A stretch of DNA of 64,000 nt from Lachnospiraceae bacterium (lineage in GTDB: Bacteria > Bacillota > Clostridia > Lachnospirales > Lachnospiraceae), in contig JAJQEO010000065.1 in assembly GCA_021201665.1 (NCBI GenBank), positions 1-64,000 of the forward strand, written 5' to 3'. Under the pieces are notes generated by a model. It searched no databases and was not told where the DNA came from. It saw only the letters and a list, made by a program, of their open reading frames with translations. Of this stretch, positions 40,790 to 50,500 are shown one piece after another; the stretch's first letter is position 1, and each line of letters begins with the position of its first letter. The translations under genes and the position numbers were made by a program.

Positions 40790-42072
40790 CAGCGATTATT
40801 ATGATCATATTTGTACTCCTTCTGATTCTGGCTGTTCCGGTTGGACTGACGGTGGCGATCACGAGTATGCTGCCGAGCCTGTTCTCTGAATCATTTACGG
40901 TGAGCGGAGTATATGTACTGCGGTCGATGCTGGGCGGGGTCAATTCCTACCCGCTTCTGGCAATCCCGATGTTTGTCCTTTCCGGCATCATTATGTCCAG
41001 GGGCGGCGTTTCCAAAAAGCTTTTTGAGGTATTTACTTATTTTGTCGGGAAAAAGACTGCGGGCGTGCCCTGCGCGGTCGTGATTACCTGCCTTTTCTTC
41101 GGTGCGATCTCCGGCTCTGCTCCGGCGACAGTGGCGGCGGTCGGCAGCATGACGATCCCTCTGATGCTGGAGATGGGCTACGACAAAAAATTCTGCGTGG
41201 CGCTTGTCGCGACGGCGGGTGGACTGGGCGTGATCATACCGCCGAGTATTCCTTTTATCCTCTATGCGCAGGCGACCGGAACTTCGGTCAGCGATATGTT
41301 CCTCGCGGGCATTATCCCGGGGCTTCTGATCGGCCTGATTTTGATGTGTTATTCCGTCTTTTACTGCAAAAAGCATGGCGAGGATAAGACAAAAATCAAT
41401 GTGATGGTGGATGAGCTGCATGCGCGCGGTTTCCGGAAGGTCTTTTTCTCCAGCCTCTTTGCGCTGCTGACTCCGGTGATTATCCTTGGATGCATTTACA
41501 CGGGTGTGACCTCTCCGACAGAAGCGGCCGTGATCTCCGTCTTCTATTCTCTCATCATCAGTCTGTTCGTGTATCGGACGCTGAAATTCAGGGACCTCTG
41601 GGGCATCTTCCGCGAGGCGGTGCGGACCTTCTGCCCGATCCTCTTTATCCTGGCGGCCTCGGTGGCTTTTTCCCGCATTCTGACGCTGATGCACGTGCCG
41701 CAGACCGTCTCGGCCTGGATGACCGGCTCCTTTACCAATAAAATTGTCCTGCTGCTCGTGATCAATCTGGTGCTGCTGGTGGTCGGCATGGTGATGGATA
41801 CCAGTCCCGCGATCCTGATCCTTGCGCCGATCCTGCTTCCTGTTGTCGAGACATTTGGGATCGATGCGGTGCACTTTGGCATCATTATGGTCGTGAATCT
41901 GGCTATCGGTTTCGTGACACCGCCGATCGGTGTGAATCTGTTTGTGGCCAGTTCCCTCTCGGATGTGCCGGTGATGGATATTGCGAAAAAAGCGATGCCG
42001 ATGATCATTCTGTTTTTCATCGCGCTGCTGCTGATCACGTATATTCCGCAGATCAGCCTGCTGCTGGTATAA
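40786..42072 (+). CDS. TRAP transporter large permease (DctM)
   Basis: A 428-residue permease with about twelve helices that uses the Na+ gradient to import organic acids. Conserved GGVNSYPLLAIPMFVLSG, FFGAISGSAPATVAAVG, GLGVIIPPSIPFILYA, TSPTEAAVISVFY and FVTPPIGVNLFV. Its translation overlaps dctQ, suggesting fixed stoichiometry. Confidence 0.95.
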   Translation: MTAIIMIIFVLLLILAVPVGLTVAITSMLPSLFSESFTVSGVYVLRSMLGGVNSYPLLAIPMFVLSGIIMSRGGVSKKLFEVFTYFVGKKTAGVPCAVVITCLFFGAISGSAPATVAAVGSMTIPLMLEMGYDKKFCVALVATAGGLGVIIPPSIPFILYAQATGTSVSDMFLAGIIPGLLIGLILMCYSVFYCKKHGEDKTKINVMVDELHARGFRKVFFSSLFALLTPVIILGCIYTGVTSPTEAAVISVFYSLIISLFVYRTLKFRDLWGIFREAVRTFCPILFILAASVAFSRILTLMHVPQTVSAWMTGSFTNKIVLLLVINLVLLVVGMVMDTSPAILILAPILLPVVETFGIDAVHFGIIMVVNLAIGFVTPPIGVNLFVASSLSDVPVMDIAKKAMPMIILFFIALLLITYIPQISLLLV

Positions 42073-42098
42073 CGATCTTTCAGGAAAGAGGATAAAAA

Positions 42099-43103
42099 AT
42101 GAAACGGAATTTGAAAAATTATTTAGCGAAGGCAGTCCTGGGCGCGGTACTGGTACTTTCCTGCGCCAGCTGTGCGCAGGCGAAAACACAGGAGTACGCC
42201 TGGGTGCTGGCTACGGCGAGCCCGGAGGACACCGTCACCCAGATCTATGCGGAGAAATTTGCGGAAGAGGTGGAGAGCCTCTCGAACGGGGAGATGAGGA
42301 TTGAAGTCTATGCAAACAGCTCCCTTGGCGGTGATACGGAGCTGATCGAGTGCTGTATGACCGGAGATATCCCGTTCGTGGTGCAGAATACAGCGCCTCA
42401 GGTGAGCTATCTCCCCAGACTCTGCCTGTTCGACCTGCCCTGCGTGTTTGACTCGATCGAGGAGCTTCACGAGGTGCTGGATAATGAAGAATTTATGGAA
42501 AAAATCAATGAAATTTACGCGGAGAAGGGACTGGAGCTGCTCGGCATGAGTGATCAGGATTTCCGTGTCATGACTTCCAATGTTAAGGCAGAGTCTCTGG
42601 AGGATTTTTCGGGAATTAAGATCCGTACGATGGAGAATTCCTACCATATGGCTTTCTGGAAGGCGATCGGCGCGAATCCGACCCCGATGTCCTTCTCAGA
42701 GGTCTATATCGGGCTGCAGCAGAATACGATCGACGCGCAGGAAAATCCTTATGAGGTCATCGTTTCCAATAATTTTTATGAGCAGCAGGATTATATTATT
42801 CAGACGAACCACCTGCCTCACCTGCTGAGCCTGATTGTGAGCGAGAGCTTCATGGAATCTCTGGAGGAGGACGAACAGGCGATCATCCGTGAAGCCGCTG
42901 CCACAGCCTGCGCTTACGCGAGAGAACAGGCGCAGGAGCGTGTCGCGGACCGGATCGCGATCTGCGAGGCGGGCGGAGCTGAGATTATTGAGATTTCGGA
43001 TGAGCTTCGTGGCCAGATGCGTGAGGCGGCTGCCGACCTGTACGAGGAGATCCGCGCGGTCGTGGCCGATGACGACCTGTACTATACTTATATCGGAGAA
43101 TGA
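42099..43103 (+). CDS. TRAP transporter solute-binding protein (DctP)
   Basis: A 334-residue extracytoplasmic receptor. The lipoprotein-type signal VLVLSCASCAQA (lipobox Cys near 23-26) anchors it. Family features: VLATASPEDT, AEKFAEEVESLSNGEMRIEVY, GGDTELIECCMTGDI, then the carboxylate-clamp region IKIRTMENSYHMAFWKAIGANPTPM (Arg in KIRTM) and YIGLQQNTIDAQENP. The ligand is likely a carboxylate such as shikimate/quinate, given the dehydrogenase upstream. That is inference. Confidence 0.92.
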   Translation: MKRNLKNYLAKAVLGAVLVLSCASCAQAKTQEYAWVLATASPEDTVTQIYAEKFAEEVESLSNGEMRIEVYANSSLGGDTELIECCMTGDIPFVVQNTAPQVSYLPRLCLFDLPCVFDSIEELHEVLDNEEFMEKINEIYAEKGLELLGMSDQDFRVMTSNVKAESLEDFSGIKIRTMENSYHMAFWKAIGANPTPMSFSEVYIGLQQNTIDAQENPYEVIVSNNFYEQQDYIIQTNHLPHLLSLIVSESFMESLEEDEQAIIREAAATACAYAREQAQERVADRIAICEAGGAEIIEISDELRGQMREAAADLYEEIRAVVADDDLYYTYIGE

Positions 43104-43255
43104 TCAAAGTGCTTTCTTTACCATTGATCCTTGTAAAAATTGCTTTGAAAAATTTTGAACCAGCTGGCACGTAACTACGGCGAGGCTTTTAGAACCCGCG
43201 ATTCGCAGATTAGGCGGTGCAAGATGCATGAGTTATTTTCCGACAGATCCGATGC

Positions 43256-43295
43256 TTGACACGGCTGACAATAAGCGTTATAACACGTCTATAAC
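43256..43295 (+). promoter_or_regulatory. Promoter with overlapping operator, first lipid unit
   Basis: TTGACA (43256-43261), 17 bp, TATAAC (43279-43284). Over the -10 lies GTTATAACACGTCTATAAC (43277-43295), a GTTATA-N7-TATAAC inverted repeat. The identical 19-mer overlaps the equivalent promoter at 45444. Confidence 0.7.
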
Positions 43296-43327
43296 AAATT
43301 TGATATCGTTATGTCTGAAAGGATTTC

Positions 43328-43368
43328 TTTATAGTGAATAATAAAAGAATTCTGTCGTTCACTATAAA
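43328..43368 (+). other. 11-bp hairpin in the leader of the first lipid unit
   Basis: TTTATAGTGAA (43328-43338) pairs perfectly with TTCACTATAAA (43358-43368) across a 19-nt loop; probable leader mRNA structure. The rest of the 323-bp gap has no gene. Confidence 0.5.
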
Positions 43369-43425
43369 GCCAAAGGACGGGAAATAAGAAAGCTTAATGG
43401 ACGCAGAAGCGGGAGGGTCGGGCGG

Positions 43426-44238
43426 ATGAGTGCGAAGCGGGGCGGCACAACATATTATTACCGCGATTATACGGATGATTTTGTGGAGAGCGCCCGTCAG
43501 GATGACGCACTGCCGGAGGACTTTCACTGGATACACAGGAATCCGTTTTACCGCCTGATTTCTGCACTGCTTTACGGAGTGGCAGTGGTATTTTCGCTGA
43601 TATATATCAGACTGATCCTGCATGTCCGCGTGGAAAACCGAAAAGTACTGAAGGCTGCCGGAAAGACGGGCTGCTTTCTGTACGGAAATCACACGCAGCC
43701 CATGGGGGATGTTTTTGGCCCGGTGCTGAATTGCTTTCCCGGGCGGATAAGCGCCATTGCCAGTGTGTCGAACCAGGGCATCCCTGTGATCGGGAAGCTT
43801 CTTCCTATGCTGGGCGCCCTGTTTATTCCGGATTCCATGGGCCGGATGAAGGAGTTTATGGAGGCTGTCCGGTATCATGTGGAAAAAAAGCGGTATATTG
43901 TTATTTATCCGGAAGCTCATGTCTGGCCCTGGTGTACCTTTATCCGGCCCTTTCCGGCTACGGCATTCCGCTTTCCTGTGCTATATAATGTACCCGCCTT
44001 TTGCATGACGACAACCTACCAGCAGCGAAAGCATGGAGGGAAGCCCAAAATCGTTGTGTATATAGACGGTCCTTTTTTAGCTGATTCCGGCAAGAGCAAA
44101 CGGGAGCAGCAGATGGAGCTGCATGACAAAATTTTTGCCTGCATGCAGTCACGCAGCCAGGCAAGCGATTGTGAATATATTCATTATCAAAAAAGAGAAC
44201 AAGATGAAATGAAAAATCCGGCAGACGCACGGAGATAA
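43426..44238 (+). CDS. PlsC-like lysophospholipid acyltransferase
   Basis: 270 residues. One or two N-terminal helices (LLYGVAVVFSLIYIRLIL) precede the acyltransferase motif I FLYGNHTQPMGDVF (N-H-x4-D variant), the motif III IVIYPEAHVWPW and a C-terminal lobe. Likely adds an acyl chain to a lysolipid at the membrane. The C-terminal NPADARR is encoded by the first unit of a 32-nt repeat array that continues past the stop. GGGAGG lies 8 bp upstream. It forms a unit with the GT8 gene at 44405. Confidence 0.8.
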   Translation: MSAKRGGTTYYYRDYTDDFVESARQDDALPEDFHWIHRNPFYRLISALLYGVAVVFSLIYIRLILHVRVENRKVLKAAGKTGCFLYGNHTQPMGDVFGPVLNCFPGRISAIASVSNQGIPVIGKLLPMLGALFIPDSMGRMKEFMEAVRYHVEKKRYIVIYPEAHVWPWCTFIRPFPATAFRFPVLYNVPAFCMTTTYQQRKHGGKPKIVVYIDGPFLADSGKSKREQQMELHDKIFACMQSRSQASDCEYIHYQKREQDEMKNPADARR

Positions 44239-44378
44239 AACCGGCTGATCCGGCAGACGCACGGAGACAAAACCGGCCGTTCCGGCTGACGCACGGAGAT
44301 AAATCCAGATGGATCCGGCAGTCGCGCAGAGATTAATCCGGATGAATCCGGCTGAAAATCAGAGATAATTTCTGCTGA
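44217..44378 (+). repeat. 32-33-nt tandem repeat array spanning a stop codon
   Basis: TCCGGC(A/T)GACGC-type units start at 44217, 44249, 44281, 44314 and 44347, with a degraded copy near 44371. Each has a GGAGATAAA-like centre. The first unit encodes the end of the acyltransferase; the others form the spacer to the GT8 gene. Confidence 0.85.
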
Positions 44379-44404
44379 CACGCGGGGATAAAGGAGACCG
44401 ACGT

Positions 44405-45232
44405 ATGAATATCCTGTACTGCGGAGATAAAAATATAGAGGATGGACTGGTGATTTCTGTGCTGTCGCTGCAGAAGCATACTTCGGAGCCTCTGAATGTT
44501 TTTGTGATGACTATGGATCTGACGTGGAAGACGAGGCAGGTTTTGCCGGTTTCCCGGGAGACTGTCAGCTATCTGGACAGCCGTCTCAGAAAGCAGAATG
44601 AGAAAAGCTCTGTCGTCCTGATTGACGCCACGGAGCTGTTTCGCGCCGCGCCGCCTCTGGCGAATATGGAGACGCGTTTCACACCCTGCTGCATGCTGCG
44701 CCTGTATGCGGATCAGGTGCCGGAGCTGCCGGACCGGATTCTGTATCTGGACAATGACGTGGTCTGCAGGAAGGATTTTGGCGATTTTTACCATCAGGAA
44801 TTATCGGGCTGGGAGCTGGCCGGAGCCCTGGACTATTATGGGAAATGGTTTTTCCGGAACAATCTGCTTCATATGGATTATCTGAATTCCGGCGTCCTGC
44901 TGCTGAATCTGGCGCACATCCGCGAAACAGGCCTGTTTGCGCGGTGCCGTACCCTTTGCAGTGAAAAAAAGATGTTTATGCCGGATCAGTCTGCCATCAA
45001 CCAGTTGGCTGCTCAGAAAAAACTCTGCGGCAGGGCTTACAACGAGCAGCGCAGGCTCCATAAGGAAACGGTGTTTCAGCATTTTACCACCAGCTTCCGT
45101 TTTTTCCCGTGGCTGCACACGCTGACGGTGAAACCATGGCAGATAGACCAGGTGCATGAAAAGCTGAATCTGCACGAATACGACGATATTCTGCAGGAGT
45201 ATACTGCTGTTATGGCAGAATTGAGAGGATGA
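44405..45232 (+). CDS. Glycosyltransferase family 8 protein
   Basis: A 275-residue GT-A enzyme (LgtC/galactosyl- or glucosyltransferase class). N-terminal MNILYCGDKNIEDGLVISVLSL; the metal-binding D-x-D in RILYLDNDVVCRKDF; MDYLNSGVLLLNL and DQSAINQL. It transfers a sugar from a nucleotide sugar, here probably to a lipid acceptor given the acyltransferases around it. GGAG 7 bp upstream. Paralogue of the GT8 at 45620. Confidence 0.85.
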   Translation: MNILYCGDKNIEDGLVISVLSLQKHTSEPLNVFVMTMDLTWKTRQVLPVSRETVSYLDSRLRKQNEKSSVVLIDATELFRAAPPLANMETRFTPCCMLRLYADQVPELPDRILYLDNDVVCRKDFGDFYHQELSGWELAGALDYYGKWFFRNNLLHMDYLNSGVLLLNLAHIRETGLFARCRTLCSEKKMFMPDQSAINQLAAQKKLCGRAYNEQRRLHKETVFQHFTTSFRFFPWLHTLTVKPWQIDQVHEKLNLHEYDDILQEYTAVMAELRG

Positions 45233-45375
45233 AAATTCGTGTATGCCACGTCATACCAGGAAACCAGTCTTTTGATATAATCCGCAGAATCGTCTCTCTC
45301 ATCTTTCATTTCGATATTCGCGGCCAGGCCGTCGATATCTAAAAAATATTCGTAAAAAGTATCCCGGTACGGTGG
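45233..45375 (-). pseudogene. Minus-strand coding remnant, family not recognised
   Basis: The minus strand reads YRDTFYEYFLDIDGLAANIE followed by MKDERDDSADYIKRLVSWYD, clearly protein-like, and then runs without a stop into the antisense of the GT8 gene. There is no proper start or end, so it is probably the tail of a gene truncated when this unit was assembled. Confidence 0.35.
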
Positions 45376-45414
45376 TCACAGAAAAAATATGACTTCCGTG
45401 CCGGAGATTTTTTT
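45364..45414 (+). terminator. Rho-independent terminator of the first lipid unit
   Basis: CCGGTACGG (45364-45372) pairs with CCGTGCCGG (45396-45404), additional inner TCAC/GTGA-like pairing, then ATTTTTTT. Ends the acyltransferase-GT8 transcript. Confidence 0.7.
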
Positions 45415-45443
45415 ATATTTCTGTCTGACTGTCTGATTCAGAC

Positions 45444-45483
45444 TTGACACAAACGGAAATAAACGTTATAACACGTCTATAAC
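45444..45483 (+). promoter_or_regulatory. Promoter with overlapping operator, second lipid unit
   Basis: TTGACA (45444-45449), 17 bp, TATAAC (45467-45472), with the 19-bp operator GTTATAACACGTCTATAAC at 45465-45483, exactly as at 43256-43295. Confidence 0.7.
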
Positions 45484-45524
45484 AAAAAAGGAAATAAACG
45501 TTATAATACGTCTATAACAAAAAA
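45455..45524 (+). repeat. 2 x 35-nt tandem duplication of the operator
   Basis: Units 45455-45489 and 45490-45524 differ at one base. Each contains GGAAATAAAC plus a copy of GTTATA-N7-TATAAC (second copy GTTATAATACGTCTATAAC, 45500-45518). This gives the second unit two operator copies. Confidence 0.85.
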
Positions 45525-45619
45525 GGGTTTCTTCTTAAGCTATAGTAAACGATGTAAGCCGTTTAGACAAAATGTTTAGGGAAGGCTGTATTTCAGAATT
45601 TGGAAAGGATGACAATAGT

Positions 45620-46585
45620 ATGGAACAAAATGGTATACCCATTTTTTTTACAGCTGACGAGAGCTATGCGCCCTGGCTGGACTGTGCGGTCCGCTCAATG
45701 GTGGAGAACGCGTCCGAAGCATACCGGTATCAAATCTTTGTCCTGCATCAGGACTTATCGGAGGAGAGCCAGAGAAGAATCGCTTCCGGGGTGCGCGAGC
45801 CATTTGAGATCCGTTTTATTCCTATGGAAAAGGAGCTGGCAGGTATTACCGACCGGACCGAGAATCGGCTGCGGTGCGATTATTTTACACTGACCATTTA
45901 TTTCCGGCTGTTTATCGCTGACCGTTTTCCGGAGTATGATAAGGGCATTTATCTCGACAGTGACATAGTGGTGCCCGGCGATATTTCTGAATTGTACCGG
46001 GTGGAACTGGGAGACAATATCATCGGCGCCTGCCCGGATCATTCGATCAAACCGGTTCCTGAGCTGGTGGAGTATGTAGAAAACGCAGTCGGCGTGCCGA
46101 TTGACCAGTATATCAATTCCGGCATTCTGCTGCTGAATCTGAAAAAGATGCGGGAGGTGGAATTTTGCGATCATTTTCTCCATTTGCTGCATACGTTCCA
46201 TTTTGATTGCCTTGCACCCGACCAGGATTATATCAACGCGATGTGCAGAGACAAAATCGTCTATCTGGACGAGACCTGGGATGCCATGCCGCCGATGGGC
46301 CAAGAAGATGCAAAAGTGCTGCAGAATCCAAAGCTGATTCATTATAATCTGTTTCAGAAGCCCTGGTGCTACGATGATATCCCTTATGAGGAGTATTTCT
46401 GGAGCTGTGCAGAAAAATCTCCATTCTATCCGGATATTCTGCGCTTTAAGGAGAACTACTCGGAGGAGCAGAAGAAATCGGACCAGACCTGTCTTGAAAA
46501 TATGATTGCAAAAGGACCAAGGGTGTGCCGTCAGGACGTTACTTTTCGCAAGATGCTGGAAAGAGGAGAGAAGATACGCGTGTGA
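45620..46585 (+). CDS. Glycosyltransferase family 8 protein
   Basis: A 321-residue GT8 enzyme: IFFTADESYAPWLDCAVRSM at the N-terminus, D-x-D in GIYLDSDIVVPGDI, QYINSGILLLNLKKM, and the C-terminal metal His in LIHYNLFQKPW. Full length for the family, unlike the shorter paralogue at 44405 which lacks an obvious H-x-x-x-x-K-P-W. The start at 45620 follows AAAGGA at a long spacing. First gene of the second lipid unit. Confidence 0.87.
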   Translation: MEQNGIPIFFTADESYAPWLDCAVRSMVENASEAYRYQIFVLHQDLSEESQRRIASGVREPFEIRFIPMEKELAGITDRTENRLRCDYFTLTIYFRLFIADRFPEYDKGIYLDSDIVVPGDISELYRVELGDNIIGACPDHSIKPVPELVEYVENAVGVPIDQYINSGILLLNLKKMREVEFCDHFLHLLHTFHFDCLAPDQDYINAMCRDKIVYLDETWDAMPPMGQEDAKVLQNPKLIHYNLFQKPWCYDDIPYEEYFWSCAEKSPFYPDILRFKENYSEEQKKSDQTCLENMIAKGPRVCRQDVTFRKMLERGEKIRV

Positions 46586-46621
46586 TAATCAGTGAAAACG
46601 AGAAGGAGAGAACATTCACAT

Positions 46622-47503
46622 ATGCTAATCGGCGGGAATAAAGAGAAAGTGATTGCGAACATGCGGTCCGCCACGGAGAAGGGCGAGCTGAACTGTAAGG
46701 TGGAGACTGGCGACCCGGTTTTGTCCGAAGAGGAGCGGGAGAGGATTGTCCGGCATTATCTGGATAATTACAGGACCTTCGGATACCGGTTCTGCAACGT
46801 GTGCGCACGGGCTCTGACAGACACAGCCACCAGATGGCTGAACCGGAGCACCAGAATCGAAGGACTGGAAAATATAAAAGACATACATGGCGGCGCGATT
46901 GTCACCAGCAATCATTTCAGTCCGCTGGATAATACGGCGGTGCGGAAGGCGATGAACCGGGCTGGCTACCGGCGGCTGTTCATCGTCAGCCAGGAGACGA
47001 ATCTTGCCATGAAGGGGTGGATCGGATTTCTGATGAATCATGAGGATATCATTCCTCTGGTGAATCATTCCGAGTATCTGCGCAAAAGCTTCGGCCCCAT
47101 GATCCGGGAACGGCTCAGACATGGGGACGCCATTCTGATCTATCCGGAGCAGGAGATGTGGTTTCATTACCGGAAGCCCCGTCCGCCGAAACGCGGCGCG
47201 TACTATTACGCGGCTGTCAATCATGTTCCGCTCATTTCCTGCTTTGTGGAGATCCGGGATTTGCCAGGCAAGGAAAATGAAGAATTCCACAAGACCCGGT
47301 ATGTGATGCACATCCTCAAGCCCATTTATCCGGATCCGGATAAAAGTGCCAGAGAGAGCAGCCGGGAAATGATGCGGCAGGATTACCAGCAAAAAGTGGC
47401 TGCCTATGAACAGGCCTATGGGAAAAAGCTGACTTATGATTTTGAGGCGGATGATGTAGCGGGATGGATTCCGCCCGAAGAAACACAGAGAGGAAGTCTT
47501 TGA
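46622..47503 (+). CDS. PlsC-like lysophospholipid acyltransferase
   Basis: 293 residues with motif I IVTSNHFSPLDNTAVRKA (N-H-x4-D), IVSQETNLAMKG, and motif III AILIYPEQEMWFHYRKPRPP. Predicted to acylate a lysophospholipid or glycolipid. A start at 46622 follows AAGGAG at 14 nt; an earlier GTG at 46592 has no ribosome site. It ends directly against the GTG of the giant activase gene, indicating coupled translation. Confidence 0.83.
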   Translation: MLIGGNKEKVIANMRSATEKGELNCKVETGDPVLSEEERERIVRHYLDNYRTFGYRFCNVCARALTDTATRWLNRSTRIEGLENIKDIHGGAIVTSNHFSPLDNTAVRKAMNRAGYRRLFIVSQETNLAMKGWIGFLMNHEDIIPLVNHSEYLRKSFGPMIRERLRHGDAILIYPEQEMWFHYRKPRPPKRGAYYYAAVNHVPLISCFVEIRDLPGKENEEFHKTRYVMHILKPIYPDPDKSARESSREMMRQDYQQKVAAYEQAYGKKLTYDFEADDVAGWIPPEETQRGSL

Positions 47504-50500
47504 GTGGAAAGTACGGACAGAGAACTCCGGATTGGGATCGATGTAGGTTCCACGACAGTGAAAGTGGTTATTACGGATGCCGGAACGCAGGATGTGCTTT
47601 ACGCACGATACGTGCGGCATAATGCGAAACAGAAAGAGACGGTTGGCGGTCTGCTTGCGGAGGCGGAAGAGCAATACCCCCATCAGCGATTCCGGGCGGC
47701 GGTCTGCGGCTCCGGAGGCAGGACGATTGCCCAAAGATTAGGCGTCCATTACATACAGGAGGTAGTAGCCAATTCCGCAGCGGTCCGGGCATTGTATCCA
47801 CAGGTAAGGACAGCTATTGAACTTGGCGGGCAGGACGCTAAGGTCGTATTTTTTTACTTTGATAAACAGAAAAATCAACTGCAGACCTCCGATATGCGGA
47901 TGAATGGAAGCTGTGCCGGCGGCACCGGCGCTTTTATCGATGAGGTAGCGGCGCTTCTGAATGTGGAAACGGAGCAGTTTGAAGCTCTGGCGGCGCAGGG
48001 ACGCACCGTCTATGACATTTCCGGGCGCTGCGGCGTGTTTGCAAAGACAGATATCCAGCCTTTGCTGCTTTCCGGGGCGAAAAAGGAGGATATCGCTCTG
48101 TCCACGTTTCACGCCATCGCAAAGCAGACCATCGGCGGTCTGGCACAGGGCCTTGAGCTGGCCCCGCCGATTATTTTCGAGGGAGGACCGCTGACCTTTA
48201 ACCCGACACTGATCAAGACTTTTGCCGGACGGCTTGGACTTAAGGAAAGCGCCAGGGAAACGCCCCCTCCTTTCAGTCGGCGGCAGGTCGCGCCGTCCAT
48301 TGAGAGAAACGCTGCGCGTTTGGACGGCGCTATTGTGCGTCCGGAGCATCCGGAAACGATTGTGGCCTATGGGACAGCGATTGCCATTGACCAGATTTTT
48401 CCAGATAAAGGGGAACATTCAGATACCGTCACCCTGCGGGAGCTGGCAGAACGGCTTGCCGCCCCGGAGGAATCCTCTCATAAGACAGAGGAAAAGGGGA
48501 AGCCTTTTTTTTGCTCGCCGGAGGAAAAGAAGCAGTTTCAGGAAAGACATGGCCGGGAGCTGCAGGAACTTTGTATGCCGAAACCAGAGGCCGGGGAGCT
48601 GCGCGTCTGGCTGGGGATCGACTCCGGCAGTACCACATCGAAGTTCGTTCTGCTGGACGAGGAAGGCCGTGTCGTTGACCGGTTTTATGCTCCAAACAGG
48701 GGAGAAGCCCTGCTGGTGGTACGGGACGGATTGCTTGAAATAAAACGAAAATATGATGCGCAGGGCATCCGGCTGCATGTTCTGGGACTTGGCACGACCG
48801 GATATGGGGAGAACCTGCTGGCGCGGGCATTTGGCGCGGATTATCACACGGTCGAGACGGTGGCTCATGCCATGGGGTGTACCCATTACTATCCGGAGAC
48901 GACCTTTTTGCTGGATATCGGCGGTCAGGATATGAAGGCAATCTGGCTGGAGGACGGCATTATCACAAATATTATGCTGAACGAGGCCTGTTCATCCGGC
49001 TGCGGCTCTTTTCTGGAGAATTTTGCTTCCAGTTTGCGGATACCGGTAGATGAGATTGCAGAGACAGCCTTTCGCTCCGAATCTCCGGCAAAGCTGGGCA
49101 GCCGCTGTACGGTGTTCATGAACAGTACGATCATCACGGAGCAGCGCAATGGAAAAGGCCCGGATGATATTATGGCCGGGCTCTGCCGTTCCGTCATTGA
49201 GAACGTGTTCACAAAAGTCATTCGTATTTCAGACACAACCGATCTGGGAGAGCATGTTGTCGTACAGGGCGGCACCTTCCGCAATCAGGCGGTCCTTCGC
49301 GCTCTGGAGGAATACCTTGGCACCCGGGTAAAGCTGGCGCCTTATCCGGGCGAGATGGGAGCCATCGGCGCGGCTCTGGAGGTAAAACGCCAGATTACAG
49401 AGGCGGGCTATCCGGTCGGGGGGAAATCCAGTTTTATAGGATTTGACGCACTGGAGAAATTCTCCTATGAGACGCAGAGCGGCGTGCAGTGTACCGGCTG
49501 CGGAAACCGGTGCAACCGTACGGTCGTCACTTTTTCTACCGGAAAAACCTGGGTATCCGGCAACCGCTGTGAGAAAGGAGCGGTGGTTAAAGAAAATCGT
49601 CCTCTCGTGACAGGTTATGATAATTTCGGCAGTCAATGGGATTGCGATTGTGCTTCTGAACAGGAGAGTAATAAAAATACAGGTGCCGGATTGGGACAAC
49701 CGACCTACACAGACCACATGGAATCTGCGAAAGGACACAGGAAGGCGTCAGAGAAATCAACAGAAAAGCTAACAGAAAAGCCGACAGAAAAACAGACAGA
49801 AAAGCAAACGGTAAAACAGACAGAAAAACAAACGAAAAAACAGACAGAAAAACAAACGAAAAAACAGACAGAAAAACAAACAGAGAAGCCCGCGGATTTA
49901 TTTGCGGAGCGGGAAGCTCTCCTCTTTGCGGACTACTCGTATCATCAGGCGGCTCCGGACAAAGGAGAGGCGATCGGCCTGCCCAGAGTGCTGGAATTCT
50001 GGGACAGTATGCCGTTCTGGAGTACTTTTTTCCGGGCACTGGGGTATCAGACGAGGTTTTCCCGCAAAAGCTCGCGGAAGCTTTATGAGCAGGGCCTGCA
50101 GTACGTGGCTTCGGACACGGTCTGCTTTCCGGCGAAGCTGGTCCACGGGCATATCATGGATCTGGCTGGGATGGGCGTGGACCGCATCTTCTTTCCCTAT
50201 GTGATGCATATGCCTCCGGAGGGTGTGGATAAGAACAGTCCTTATGTCTGCTCCGTCCTGCAGGGATATCCGATGGTTGTGCGCAATTCGCAGAATCCGG
50301 AGAAAGAGGGAAAGGTGATTTTTGATACGCCGGTGTTCCACTGGTTTGAGGAGAAGGACCGGAAAAAGCAGATCTGCAGCTATGCGGTGGAGACGCTGGG
50401 CGTGACGAAGGCGGAAGCGGCTTCCGCCTTTGCGGACGGGGAACATGCACTTTTATCTTTTCGGGAAACACTGACGCGGCTGAGCAGTGAGATTATTCGT

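Noticed and set aside
40891-42189. 432-codon minus-strand frame antisense to the TRAP large permease
   Set aside because: Composition dominated by His/Asp/Arg, typical of antisense of a membrane protein gene; the plus strand has clear DctM motifs.
44217-44378. CRISPR-like array
   Set aside because: The 32-33-nt units are contiguous degenerate tandem repeats without unique spacers, and no cas genes are in the window.
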